The translations under genes and the position numbers were made by a program. From NCBI RefSeq assembly GCF_943914685.1, contig NZ_CALUCZ010000017.1, positions 1 to 64,000 on the forward strand: a stretch of 64,000 nucleotides of DNA, read 5' to 3'. This document shows positions 52,352 to 60,674 of this stretch, piece after piece (the first letter of the stretch is position 1; every line of letters starts with the position of its first letter). The stretch comes from an uncultured Mobiluncus sp. Lineage in GTDB: Bacteria > Actinomycetota > Actinomycetes > Actinomycetales > Actinomycetaceae. The notes beneath the pieces were generated by a model, which worked only from the letters and a program-made list of their open reading frames with translations, ran no database searches and was not told the origin of the DNA.

Positions 52352-52540
52352 GGGTTTCGCGGTCTTCACAAGGCCGGTGGGGCGCCCGGGTTTGACGGTT
52401 GCGGTGTGCACAAGGGCGGTAGCGCGGCCGGCCCGGAACGTTGCGGAACCCGTCCAAGATGCGGAACGATTCTTTTGCAAAGTGAGACAGGTGGTATATT
52501 TGGCGCAACAAAATTATTTAAACCAAAGGAGCGTAAACTC

Positions 52541-53881
52541 ATGCATCCTAAACTAGAAAAAGTATTACAAGAAACCGATCATCGTAACCCCGGTGAACCG
52601 GAGTTCCTCCAGGCCTTGACTGAGGTGCTCATCTCGCTGGATCCGATTATCGAACGGCACCCCGAATACGCTGATTATGGCCTGTTGGAGCGTCTGACCG
52701 AGCCGGAACGCCAGATTATTTTCCGGGTTCCCTGGGTTGATGACCATGGAGATGTCCAGGTCAACCGCGGCTACCGCGTGGAGTTCAACAGTGCGCTCGG
52801 CCCGTACAAGGGCGGCCTGCGTTTCCACAAGTCGGTGAACCGCAACATCATCAAGTTCCTGGGGTTTGAGCAAATCTTTAAGAACGCCTTGACGAACCAG
52901 GGTATCGGCGGCGGCAAGGGCGGTTCGGACTTCGACCCGCACGGCAAGTCGGATAACGAGGTCATGCTGTTCTGCCAGTCTTTCATGACCGAGCTGTACC
53001 GTCACATCGGTGATAAGACCGACGTTCCTGCTGGTGACATCGGTGTGGGGGGCCGTGAGATTGGCTACCTGTTCGGTCAATATAAGCGTCTGACCGGCGT
53101 GCACGAGGCCGGTGTTTTGACCGGGAAAGGTCTGGGCTGGGGCGGTTCCCTGGTCCGTACCGAGGCGACCGGTTACGGTCAGGTCATGTTCGCCCGGTTC
53201 ATGGCCGAAGATCGGGGCGAATCCCTGGAAGGCCGGACCTGCGCGGTTTCCGGTTCGGGCAACGTGGCAATCTACGCCATCGAAAAAGCCCAGCAGCTCG
53301 GTGCTAAGCCGGTGACCTGTTCGGATTCTAACGGCTGGGTGTACGACCGGGAGGGCATCGACCTGGATTTGCTCAAAGAGATTAAGGAACAGCGCCGCGG
53401 TCGGGTGTCCGATTATGCCGCGCAGCGTCCCAGCGCGGAGTTCCACGATTCCGGCAGAGTTTGGGTCGTTCCGGTTGATGTGGCTCTGCCCGCCGCGACC
53501 CAAAACGAAATCGATGCAAACGACGCCAGGACCTTGGTTAAGAACGGCTGCAAGTATGTGGTGGAGGGCGCGAATATGCCCTCGACTCCGGAGGCGATTG
53601 ATATCTTCCAGGCTGCTCCCGGCGTTTCCTACGCTCCAGGCAAGGCCGCGAACGCCGGTGGCGTGGGGACTTCCGCTTTCGAGATGGAACAGAACGCCTC
53701 GCGTTCCCACTGGTCTTTTGAGTATGCCGAGGAGCGTTTGGAAGCCATGATGCGCGACATTCACACCGACTGCTTGGCGACCGCCGAGGATTACGGCAAG
53801 CCCGGCGACTACGTTTACGGCGCGAACATCACCGGTTTCCGCCGTGTCGCTGACGCCATGCTGGCTCACGGCGTCATCTGA
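52541..53881 (+). CDS. gdhA: NADP-type glutamate dehydrogenase
   Basis: GdhA aminates 2-oxoglutarate with ammonia. It is 446 residues, the length of hexameric NADP-linked enzymes. FNSALGPYKGGLRFHKSVN binds substrate, Lys126 in GGGKGGSDFDP is catalytic, and the second domain has a Rossmann segment (CAVSGSGNVAIYAIEKAQQLG). The ATG at 52541 has AAAGGAG upstream. The frame is open to 52406 but that part looks non-coding. Repeat copy C follows. Confidence 0.95.
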   Translation: MHPKLEKVLQETDHRNPGEPEFLQALTEVLISLDPIIERHPEYADYGLLERLTEPERQIIFRVPWVDDHGDVQVNRGYRVEFNSALGPYKGGLRFHKSVNRNIIKFLGFEQIFKNALTNQGIGGGKGGSDFDPHGKSDNEVMLFCQSFMTELYRHIGDKTDVPAGDIGVGGREIGYLFGQYKRLTGVHEAGVLTGKGLGWGGSLVRTEATGYGQVMFARFMAEDRGESLEGRTCAVSGSGNVAIYAIEKAQQLGAKPVTCSDSNGWVYDREGIDLDLLKEIKEQRRGRVSDYAAQRPSAEFHDSGRVWVVPVDVALPAATQNEIDANDARTLVKNGCKYVVEGANMPSTPEAIDIFQAAPGVSYAPGKAANAGGVGTSAFEMEQNASRSHWSFEYAEERLEAMMRDIHTDCLATAEDYGKPGDYVYGANITGFRRVADAMLAHGVI

Positions 53882-53924
53882 TTTTCGCCTGACGGGTATA
53901 TCTTCGGGGGCATTGTCGCTTAGG

Positions 53925-54017
53925 GGCGCTCGCGAGAGGCGGAAGGGGGAGGGCCCCCTCGCGTTTTGCGCGACTATTGTCGCAAAACGCTCACCCCCCA
54001 GCCTCTCGCTGAGTCGC
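53925..54017 (+). repeat. Structured intergenic repeat, copy C (core only)
   Basis: About 92 bases are identical to the copy B core, including GCGAGAGGC (53932-53940) and GCCTCTCGC (54001-54009) and the inner GCGTTTTGCG hairpin. The shared outer ends of copies A and B are missing. It follows gdhA by 44 bases. Confidence 0.8.
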
Positions 54018-54081
54018 GCGCTCCTCGCCCCCAAGTTGCCTGGGCAAAAATCCCGATGAACCGCCGCTTATACTACTGCTC

Positions 54082-54120
54082 GGTATGCCGTATGGCATAC
54101 CAGTTTAAACCGGTTTAAAC
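54082..54120. repeat. Two adjacent palindromes between gdhA and nadE
   Basis: GGTATGCC/GGCATACC with a 4-base loop (54082-54101) is followed by GTTTAAACCGGTTTAAAC (54103-54120), a perfect 18-bp palindrome. The first resembles the palindrome next to copy B in design. Function unknown. Confidence 0.6.
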
Positions 54121-54174
54121 AGATTTTCAGCTGGTTTTTGCCAGGTTATCCAGGGCGGAATTGATTTATAAGGT

Positions 54175-54222
54175 GGGATATGGGCAGTAGCTGCCAATAA
54201 TGGCAGCTACTGCCCATATCCC
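54175..54222. terminator. 22-bp perfect hairpin between convergent gdhA and nadE
   Basis: 54175-54196 pairs with 54201-54222 without a mismatch (arms begin GGGATATGGGCAGTAGCTGC), loop ATAA. No long T-run follows on either side. It sits between genes facing each other, so a two-way transcription stop is likely. Confidence 0.65.
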
Positions 54223-54272
54223 CCTAGTTAGCCACACCCGCGCGGGTATGGAACGAATTTTCCAGCGTCGGG

Positions 54273-56408
54273 TTACAGGTTTTTCAGTTGCGCCAAGGCG
54301 GCCGCGGGGGACAGATCCGAGGGGAATTTGAATCCGGCGCGGGGTGACAGCGTCATGCCCTCCCAGATGACCGGCCCATCGACCGAGGCAGAGCGCTTGT
54401 ACTGCTGGGTCAGGAAGCGGCGGTAAAACACTTCCAGCCATTTCAGTACTTCCTCGCGGGTAAAGTAGCGGCCCTCGTTTGACCAGTCTGTGGAGTCTTT
54501 CGCGTCCCCGGTGTCCTGACACTTATCCGCGGCCCCCGGACACGTACACCCTGCGGGTTTGGTAAACGCCGCCAGCGCCAGGAACCCGACCAGGTCCGGT
54601 CCGGCCCCGCGCAGCGTGTGGTACAGGAAGAAATCGTGCAACAGGTACGGCCCGATTGACCCCTCTGTCGTCTGGTGACTGGTTTGTCCGCCGCTGTCGT
54701 GGTCAGGAATCAGCTCCGGGGTGACATCGGTGGCGATGATGGATTCCACCGTGTCCAGCAGGCCCGCGGGGTCAGCGACCAACTCGCGCTCGATGAGCAC
54801 TGCGGCGGCCTCACGAATCAAATCGGGCATCATCGACTTGGGCACGCCGCAGTTCACCGAATAGTGGCTCATGTGGTCTCCGACTCCGTAAGTCGTCCAC
54901 CCCAGCGCACTTTCGGACAAATCCCCGGTCCCCAGCACGAATCCGTGGCGCTGATTGGCCAGCCGGAACAGGTAATCACTGCGCAGCCCGGCTTGCACGT
55001 TCTCAAACGTGATGTCATAGACGGCCTCGCCGTGTCCGGCCGGGTGCCCCATCGTTTTCAACATCTCGGTCGCAGTTGGCCGAATGTCGATAAGTTCGCA
55101 GCTCACCCCCACTGCGGCGGCGAGTTTTTGGGCGTTGTCTTTCGTGTGTTCCGAGGTGGCGAAACCGGGCATGGTAAAGGTGAGGATTTCCGGCTCGCAA
55201 TCGTTGCTTTCGCGGTTCGGCTCCGCCGTTTGCCGCCCCGACTCATGCGCTAAAGCGCTGTCGCTAGTGTTTTCAAGGTGCTCCGCCGGCGAAAGCAAAT
55301 CGTTGCTTTCGCTGTTCGGCTCCGCCGTCTGTCGCGGCGACTCATGCGCTAAAGCGCTGTCGCACGCGGCCATAGCGACCAGCAGAGCCAGCGTAGAGTC
55401 CAGGCCGCCGGAAATGCCCAAAACAATGTTCGCATTCCCCAGCGCCTCCAAGCGCTGCACCAGGGCATCGCGCTGTATATCAAAGGCTTCGCGCAGGTCA
55501 GCCCGGTAGCGCCGGTTTGTCACGGGAACCAGGGGACGCTGCGCGGGCGGCTCCAGCAAGGGAATCTCGGTGTCCAAATCCAGCGCCACCTCCAAGTTTC
55601 CGTACCCGGTCAGCTCGGTATAGCCCGGACCGGTGTAGCGCACCCCCCGCGCCAGTTCCGGCAGCACGATGTCAGCCAGGGTCAAACCGGCGCTGCTCAG
55701 GTGCGTTTCCGCAGCCAGGACCTGACCATCTGCGGCAATAAACCCGCTGGCGCTGTAAGCCCCGTCGGTGGAGGATTCGCCGTGGGAGCCAATCGTTTGC
55801 ACGACTGCCAGGTGCAGGTCACGAGAGAGGGTGCGAGCTGCGCGGTGTAGGTGGCGGGTAGAGCCGACCGTGTGTGCCGGTGCGGCCAGGTGGGCGATGA
55901 CGGTGGCGGTCGGCAAGGAATTCCCCGACATGGCCGCGCCGAAAGAATTACGGGTATAGAAACTGACCGGAGCCGGGTTGTCGGCTACGGCCAGCCGGTT
56001 CAGCGAGCCAACGACCGGCAAAATATGCAGTCCCGGCAGGTTCGTGGCTGAAAATCCCCAGCTCTGGTCCAGGTCATCGTGAGCCTCTCCGCCCCAAATG
56101 GACACGGCCCGCGACACTCCGCCGAGGCGCGCCCCCACGATGGTCACAATCGACAAATCCGCGGTCTGGGTCGCAATCCAATGCAGTGCCGAAACGGTGG
56201 CGTTGGCGACCGCGGTGTTCGCTCCCCAGTCTCCGAGGGTGACGCCGGTCAGGCAGTCTTGGGGGAACACCACTAGGGCGGCGTGTTGGGCGGCGGCGGC
56301 CCGAGCCAATTCGACGATTTGGCGAGCATTGGCGTGGGGGTCTCCCAGCTGGATAGTAAAAGTCGCGCTGGCTACGCGCGCGATTCCGTGAGCATAGATG
56401 TTATCCAT
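54273..56408 (-). CDS. nadE: NAD+ synthetase (NadE) with degenerate glutaminase domain and insertion
   Basis: NadE makes NAD+ from nicotinic acid adenine dinucleotide. The synthetase half is of the mycobacterial type (LGISGGLDSTLALLVA; LPGFATxEHTK-like TMPGFATSEHTKDNA; GTGDLSESALGWTTYGVGDH). The N-terminal nitrilase-like half reads FPQDCLTG where FPExxLTG is expected (Glu replaced by Gln50). It also lacks the ICED nucleophile motif: Cys52 is its only Cys. It may therefore use free ammonia. Residues about 349-404 are a repeat-derived insertion not found in relatives I know. It is 711 residues long and stands alone on the minus strand. Confidence 0.88.
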   Translation of the reverse strand: MDNIYAHGIARVASATFTIQLGDPHANARQIVELARAAAAQHAALVVFPQDCLTGVTLGDWGANTAVANATVSALHWIATQTADLSIVTIVGARLGGVSRAVSIWGGEAHDDLDQSWGFSATNLPGLHILPVVGSLNRLAVADNPAPVSFYTRNSFGAAMSGNSLPTATVIAHLAAPAHTVGSTRHLHRAARTLSRDLHLAVVQTIGSHGESSTDGAYSASGFIAADGQVLAAETHLSSAGLTLADIVLPELARGVRYTGPGYTELTGYGNLEVALDLDTEIPLLEPPAQRPLVPVTNRRYRADLREAFDIQRDALVQRLEALGNANIVLGISGGLDSTLALLVAMAACDSALAHESPRQTAEPNSESNDLLSPAEHLENTSDSALAHESGRQTAEPNRESNDCEPEILTFTMPGFATSEHTKDNAQKLAAAVGVSCELIDIRPTATEMLKTMGHPAGHGEAVYDITFENVQAGLRSDYLFRLANQRHGFVLGTGDLSESALGWTTYGVGDHMSHYSVNCGVPKSMMPDLIREAAAVLIERELVADPAGLLDTVESIIATDVTPELIPDHDSGGQTSHQTTEGSIGPYLLHDFFLYHTLRGAGPDLVGFLALAAFTKPAGCTCPGAADKCQDTGDAKDSTDWSNEGRYFTREEVLKWLEVFYRRFLTQQYKRSASVDGPVIWEGMTLSPRAGFKFPSDLSPAAALAQLKNL
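55199..55363 (-). repeat. In-frame direct repeat inside nadE
   Basis: Two 66-base copies (55199-55264 and 55298-55363) match at 61 positions and are exactly 99 bases apart, so the frame is kept. Each encodes DSALAHES, two variable residues, RQTAEPN and ESND. They hold small palindromes (GCGCTAAAGCGC; GAAAGCAA/TTGCTTTC across the join). They fall between the helix after SGGLDST and the next core strand. Confidence 0.85.
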
Positions 56409-56580
56409 GAAACCAGTTTAGTCGCCTGGGGTCGCCCGCGGTTCTCTCCGCCGACTAGCCAATCCGCCTTCGGCCGCAGGTACCGGCACTCCGCGGTTCA
56501 CCCCGACTGACCCAGATATTGGCACATACCCCCACTTTTGCCGGGCATTCCGCTTAGAATTAACCCGAAAGGGGTACGTG

Positions 56581-57840
56581 ATGGAACACCTGGTACGGAA
56601 AACTGCGATAAAACTGGCTGATGGCCGCGATTTGTTCTATTTTGACGATTCGGAGCCCTATGTGTCCGGGCGGGCCACTCGCCGCAGCGACGATCCGCGT
56701 CCGCTCCCGCCTCGGTTTGAGCCGGGGGACGCACAAGCGGTGTCGGGCCCGATTATGCGTCGGGACCCGTTGACGGGGGATTGGATTCCGATGGCGGCTC
56801 ACCGCATGAACCGCACTTTCCTGCCTCCCGCCGATGCCAACCCGCTCGGGCCGGCGCGTCCGGGCGCGACCTACCAAGACGGCGAAATCCCGGACACCGA
56901 CTATGACGTGGTGGTTTTTGAAAACCGTTTCCCCTCCCTGCTGGAAGTCCCCGGCGTAAACAACGCCGAAACTCACCCGGACGGCCAGGACTTGTTCTGC
57001 GAGCGTCCCGCCAACGGGCGTTGCGAAGTCGTGTGTTTCGGCCCGGATTTGCATACGAACCTGGTTTCGATGGGACCGCACCGAATGCAAACCGTCATTG
57101 CGGCCTGGGCGGACCGCACCGCCGCGCTGTCAGCATTGCCCCAGATAAAACAGGTTTTCGTGTTTGAAAATCACGGCGAAGACATCGGGGTGACCCTGTC
57201 TCACCCGCACGGGCAAATCTATGCTTATCCATACTTGACTCCGAAAACCGCGGCGATGCTGCGCCAGGCGCGAGCGCTGGCGGATAAAACCAGCGACCCC
57301 GAGGTGAACCTCATCGCCTCCGTGCGGGACGCAGAAGTCCAGGCCGGCACGCGCCTGGTCGCCCAAAACGCCCACTGGGTGCTCTATGTTCCGGTCGCGG
57401 CCCGTTGGCCTATTGAGTTTCACTTGGTGCCGCGGCGTATCGTGCCGGATTTCGCGGCTCTGGACGCGGCGCAGCGCGAGTCGTTGGCCGATATTTATCT
57501 GAAGATGATGATTGTGGCGAACCATTTTCATCGCGAGCCGGCCCGCGGCGGCAACTCCCAGCCGGGGGCGTATCTGCCCGTCAACTATATTTCGGGGTGG
57601 CATCAAGCGCCGGTGGCTCCCGCGGACGGTCGCGGCCAGCTGGGCTTACACTGCGAGTTCTTTTCTTTCTTGCGCGCGCCGGGCAAACTGAAATACCTGG
57701 CGGGTTCCGAATCGGGAATGGGCGCCTGGATTTCTGACACGACCCCGGAACGGATTGCCACCCGCGCCCGTCAGGCGGCCCACGAGTGCGTGGAACTGGA
57801 CGCTTTTGCGGGCCTGGACTACCCCACGACTTTCCACTAG
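56581..57840 (+). CDS. galT: Galactose-1-phosphate uridylyltransferase
   Basis: GalT exchanges UMP between UDP-glucose and galactose-1-phosphate (Leloir pathway). The active-site His-Pro-His is at residues 208-210 in LSHPHGQIYAYPYL. MRRDPLTGDWIPMAAHR and VVFENRFPSL are family motifs. It is 419 residues long. The ATG at 56581 follows AAAGGGG by 6 bases. A GTG directly before it is the alternative. galK follows after 94 bases. Confidence 0.95.
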   Translation: MEHLVRKTAIKLADGRDLFYFDDSEPYVSGRATRRSDDPRPLPPRFEPGDAQAVSGPIMRRDPLTGDWIPMAAHRMNRTFLPPADANPLGPARPGATYQDGEIPDTDYDVVVFENRFPSLLEVPGVNNAETHPDGQDLFCERPANGRCEVVCFGPDLHTNLVSMGPHRMQTVIAAWADRTAALSALPQIKQVFVFENHGEDIGVTLSHPHGQIYAYPYLTPKTAAMLRQARALADKTSDPEVNLIASVRDAEVQAGTRLVAQNAHWVLYVPVAARWPIEFHLVPRRIVPDFAALDAAQRESLADIYLKMMIVANHFHREPARGGNSQPGAYLPVNYISGWHQAPVAPADGRGQLGLHCEFFSFLRAPGKLKYLAGSESGMGAWISDTTPERIATRARQAAHECVELDAFAGLDYPTTFH

Positions 57841-57934
57841 ACCCCCGCCCCAGGTCACGCGCCCGACCGGTAAACCAAGTCAACCGCTCTTCTGAACTTA
57901 AGACATCAATCCCCACCACGAAACGAGGCAAATC

Positions 57935-59293
57935 ATGAGCGACGCCACCCCCGCTAACCCCGCCACCCCGGATCAATCCCAGCCGCTATTCATGAACCCC
58001 TACACGTTGGAACAGGGCCGGACCCGCGCCGCCGGCTTGTTTTGGAAAACGTTTGGCGCCGAGCCGGACGGCGTGTTTCGCGCGCCGGGGCGGGTCAATG
58101 TCATCGGGGAGCACACGGATTACAACGGCGGAGTCGCGCTGCCGATGGCCCTGCCTCACGCGACTTATGCCGCGATGAGCCCACGCCCGGACCGTCGGTT
58201 GCGCCTCATTTCGGCCCAGCTTGACGCGGACAGCGAGGCTCTGGAACTGGATTTGGACGAGTTTTCCCGCTGCTTGACCGACGCGATTCCCGAGGACGGT
58301 TCGCGCCTGGTGCGTGGCCCGGCGGCTTACGTGGGCGGCACGATTTTGAGTCTGGAGGACGTGTTGGAACGCCCGGGGGCGGCGACCGGTTTCGATATTG
58401 CGGTGGATTCCTGCGTGCCGCTGGGGTCGGGGCTGTCCTCCTCGGCGGCGCTGGAATGTGCCGTCGCGGTCGGGGTTGACGCGCTGTGCGGTTTCGGCTT
58501 GGCGGACTCGATTCCGGGCCGCCACCAGCTGGTTGACGCGGGCCGGCGAGCGGAAAACTTTTATGTCGGAGCGCCCACCGGCGGGCTGGATCAGGCGGCG
58601 GCGCTGCTGAGCCACCCGGATAAAGTGTTCCTGCTGGATTGCCGGACTTTTGAGACGATAGATTTCCCGTTTGCGCTGGCCCAAGCGGGAATGGAACTGC
58701 TGGTCATCGATACGCGGGCGCGTCACGATTTGGCCGACGGCCAGTATGCGGCCCGCCGCCAGACGTGCGAGATTGCGGCCGCGGCGATGGGTGTGGAGTT
58801 CCTGGGCGAACTGGCGGGGGTGCTGCAGCCCTCTGACTTCGACCGACCACTGGAAAACCCGGATATTGCCACGATTTTGCCGCGTTTGTCCAAGCGTCTG
58901 GGCGAGGGCGAGTCGGCGGCAGAAGTGTTTCGCCGGGCTCGCCATGTGCTCACCGAAATCGTGCGGACCCGCAACTTTGCTTACGAGCTGATGCGTCCCA
59001 CGGTGGATTGGCACAAACTGGGACGCATGATGAGCGAGTCGCACGAGTCTCTGCGGGTCGACTATGAGGTCAGCTGCCCGGAGTTGGATTTGGCAGTGCA
59101 GGCGGCGATGCAGGCCGGAGCGTTCGGGGCGCGCATGACGGGCGGAGGTTTCGGCGGCTGCGCCATCGCACTGGTTGACTTGGTTGACGTGGACCGGGTT
59201 GCTCGTGCCGTGACTGCCGCGTTTAGCCAAGCCGGTTGGCAACCTCCAGCGTTCCTGGTGGGCGAGCCTTCCGCAGCTGCGGGCCAGGTTTAG
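57935..59293 (+). CDS. galK: Galactokinase
   Basis: GalK phosphorylates galactose. It is a GHMP kinase with the galactose signature GRVNVIGEHTDYNGG, an ATP loop (VPLGSGLSSSAALE) and the C-terminal motif TGGGFGGCAIAL. It is 452 residues, with a 20-residue Pro/Ala-rich N-terminus. GAGG lies before the ATG. No regulator or galE is adjacent. Confidence 0.95.
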   Translation: MSDATPANPATPDQSQPLFMNPYTLEQGRTRAAGLFWKTFGAEPDGVFRAPGRVNVIGEHTDYNGGVALPMALPHATYAAMSPRPDRRLRLISAQLDADSEALELDLDEFSRCLTDAIPEDGSRLVRGPAAYVGGTILSLEDVLERPGAATGFDIAVDSCVPLGSGLSSSAALECAVAVGVDALCGFGLADSIPGRHQLVDAGRRAENFYVGAPTGGLDQAAALLSHPDKVFLLDCRTFETIDFPFALAQAGMELLVIDTRARHDLADGQYAARRQTCEIAAAAMGVEFLGELAGVLQPSDFDRPLENPDIATILPRLSKRLGEGESAAEVFRRARHVLTEIVRTRNFAYELMRPTVDWHKLGRMMSESHESLRVDYEVSCPELDLAVQAAMQAGAFGARMTGGGFGGCAIALVDLVDVDRVARAVTAAFSQAGWQPPAFLVGEPSAAAGQV

Positions 59294-59307
59294 TTCGTGG
59301 TAGGGGC

Positions 59308-59712
59308 GTCACCAAGTCGGTGTGTCACAAGCCCGGGTCGTCACCAGGTCGTGTTCGCACCAGGTCGGTTCTGCGGCGGGGCGCGTTTCAGCCAGCCCCG
59401 AAATAGCTGTACTCGAGACGGCTTGGATTCAGTTCCGTAAAAGGCTGGACCCGAGCCGGACCCGAGCCGGACTTAAGCCCGCGCAGCGCAGACAGCAAAA
59501 GGTTAGTTCAGCAATAGACCCGGACCCTGCCGAACTTGGGCCAGCAATACTCAGATAGCAAAAGGCAGACCCCGAGCCGCACTTGGGACATTATTCGAGC
59601 TAGCCCCGAAATGGCCAGACTCTAGACGGCTTGGATTCGACTCCGTAAAAGGCTGGGCTTGATCCAGACTTGAGCCGGACTTGGGCCAGCAATACTCAGA
59701 CAGCAAAAAGGC
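59308..59712. repeat. Degenerate repeat array between galK and flagellin 1
   Basis: The 457-bp gap holds no gene. It starts with about four 16-base units of a GTCACCAGGTCGTGTT type (59308-59371). Two larger imperfect copies follow: a block with GACGGCTTGGATTC and CCGTAAAAGGCTGG (59393-59450 and 59602-59657), and a block GGGCCAGCAATACTCAGA then AGCAAAA (59537-59566 and 59682-59710). CCCGAGCCGGACTT-type motifs recur between them. Confidence 0.7.
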
Positions 59713-59733
59713 CGGCCCCGTAAAGGACCGGCC
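59705..59733 (-). terminator. Intrinsic terminator of flagellin 1
   Basis: On the minus strand, a 9-bp G+C-rich stem (arms at 59725-59733 and 59710-59719, one G-T pair) is followed by five T. It lies 18 bases after the flagellin stop. Confidence 0.85.
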
Positions 59734-59750
59734 CCTGCGTCTCTAAGGTC

Positions 59751-60536
59751 TTAGTTCATCAACAAGTTTTCAGCGGCGGCGGTGCTGATGCTGTGGGCCG
59801 CGGTCGCGGCTTGCGGTGCCGCGGCGATGGCGGACATCGCGTTCCCCGCTGCCGTGCCGGCCTGGTCGGGAGTCATGGCCGGTCCGCCCAGTTCGTCCAG
59901 GTTGCCGGTCAGGGAGTTGAACAGCCCGCCCAGCGCAAAGGTCTGAGCCGCGATTTGAATCTTGGCGTGGGACAGCAGCAAATCGGCGCGTTCCACGGAT
60001 TTAATCGAGGTGTCTTTGTCGTCCAGGTTGATAGCCGCGAATCCGCGTCCGCCGGTGGCCAGCAGGGAGGCTAGGTCGCGCAAATCCGGGGAGCCAACCG
60101 CAACGGTGACGCCCGCGCCGTGTGCGCCGGGGGCGATGGAAAAGTCGGTGCCGTCCAGGACGGTTTCGCCCTGGTAGCGAGCCCCGTGCAGGGTCTGATC
60201 CAGTTGCGCCAATCCGTCAGCCAGCGCCAAACGGGCGGAGGGGTCGGATTTACCGGCGGCGACGACGCTGTGAATCCACTCGAGGTGTTTCGCGGCGGTA
60301 TCCAGGTTTTCGTTGGCGACACGCAAAACTTCCACTCCACGCTGGGCGGCGTGCAGGGTCTGGTGGGTCTGGCCAACTTTGGCCGCCAGCGGGTTTGCCC
60401 GCAAATCTAGGGAGTCGACGCGGCTGGGCGCGGCGGCTTGCTGGAGGGATTCGGGCTTCCGAGTCGCGGCGCTCTGTGCTGCCTGCTGCATCGCCAGCAG
60501 GCTGGCATTGGTATTGGTGGTGAGTTGAACAACCAT
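59751..60536 (-). CDS. fliC: Divergent flagellin-like protein 1
   Basis: This 261-residue protein starts MVVQLTTNTNASLLAMQQAA, close to the NTNxxSL flagellin start. A coiled-coil with LHAAQRGVEVLRVANENLDTA and the LDQTLHGARYQGETVLDG segment matches the flagellin stretch that ends FNGxxLLDG. The C-terminal D0-like helix (AATAAHSISTAAAENLLMN) is poorly conserved. The ATG at 60536 has AAGGAAGG 5 bases upstream, so the longer frame to 60581 is not used. A terminator follows. Confidence 0.78.
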   Translation of the reverse strand: MVVQLTTNTNASLLAMQQAAQSAATRKPESLQQAAAPSRVDSLDLRANPLAAKVGQTHQTLHAAQRGVEVLRVANENLDTAAKHLEWIHSVVAAGKSDPSARLALADGLAQLDQTLHGARYQGETVLDGTDFSIAPGAHGAGVTVAVGSPDLRDLASLLATGGRGFAAINLDDKDTSIKSVERADLLLSHAKIQIAAQTFALGGLFNSLTGNLDELGGPAMTPDQAGTAAGNAMSAIAAAPQAATAAHSISTAAAENLLMN

Positions 60537-60597
60537 GATGGCCTTCCTTAGCGTATCGTCGTTCCGGTAATCCTGGGACATAAAGTTTGTTATTGGC
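60537..60597 (-). promoter_or_regulatory. Flagellin 1 leader with GGA motifs and sigma-28-like -10
   Basis: GCCAATAA at 60590-60597 (minus strand) matches seven of eight bases of the sigma-28 -10 and lies 53 bases from the ATG; the -35 (CTTG) is poor. The leader carries three GGA motifs (complements at 60545-60547, 60563-60565 and 60571-60573), one within the ribosome site. This is the layout of a CsrA-controlled flagellin leader. Confidence 0.5.
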
Positions 60598-60674
60598 GAC
60601 CCGCCTGGTCACCAAGCTGTTGAATCAATGATAGCATCCTGAAAGCAACCTGGGAATAGAAAGATTTTATATTC

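Noticed and set aside
52406..52540. N-terminal extension of gdhA
   Set aside because: The composition is unlike GDH, and the ATG at 52541 has a good ribosome site and gives the standard 446 residues.
52565..54034. 489-residue minus-strand ORF opposite gdhA
   Set aside because: It is a shadow of gdhA third-codon-position G+C bias, is His/Arg-rich and has no family resemblance.
57986..59242. 418-residue minus-strand ORF opposite galK
   Set aside because: It mirrors galK, which has all GHMP kinase motifs. The minus frame is Arg/His/Gln-rich noise.
60537..60581. 15-residue N-terminal extension of flagellin 1
   Set aside because: AAGGAAGG lies directly before the ATG at 60536, and the shorter form begins like flagellin.
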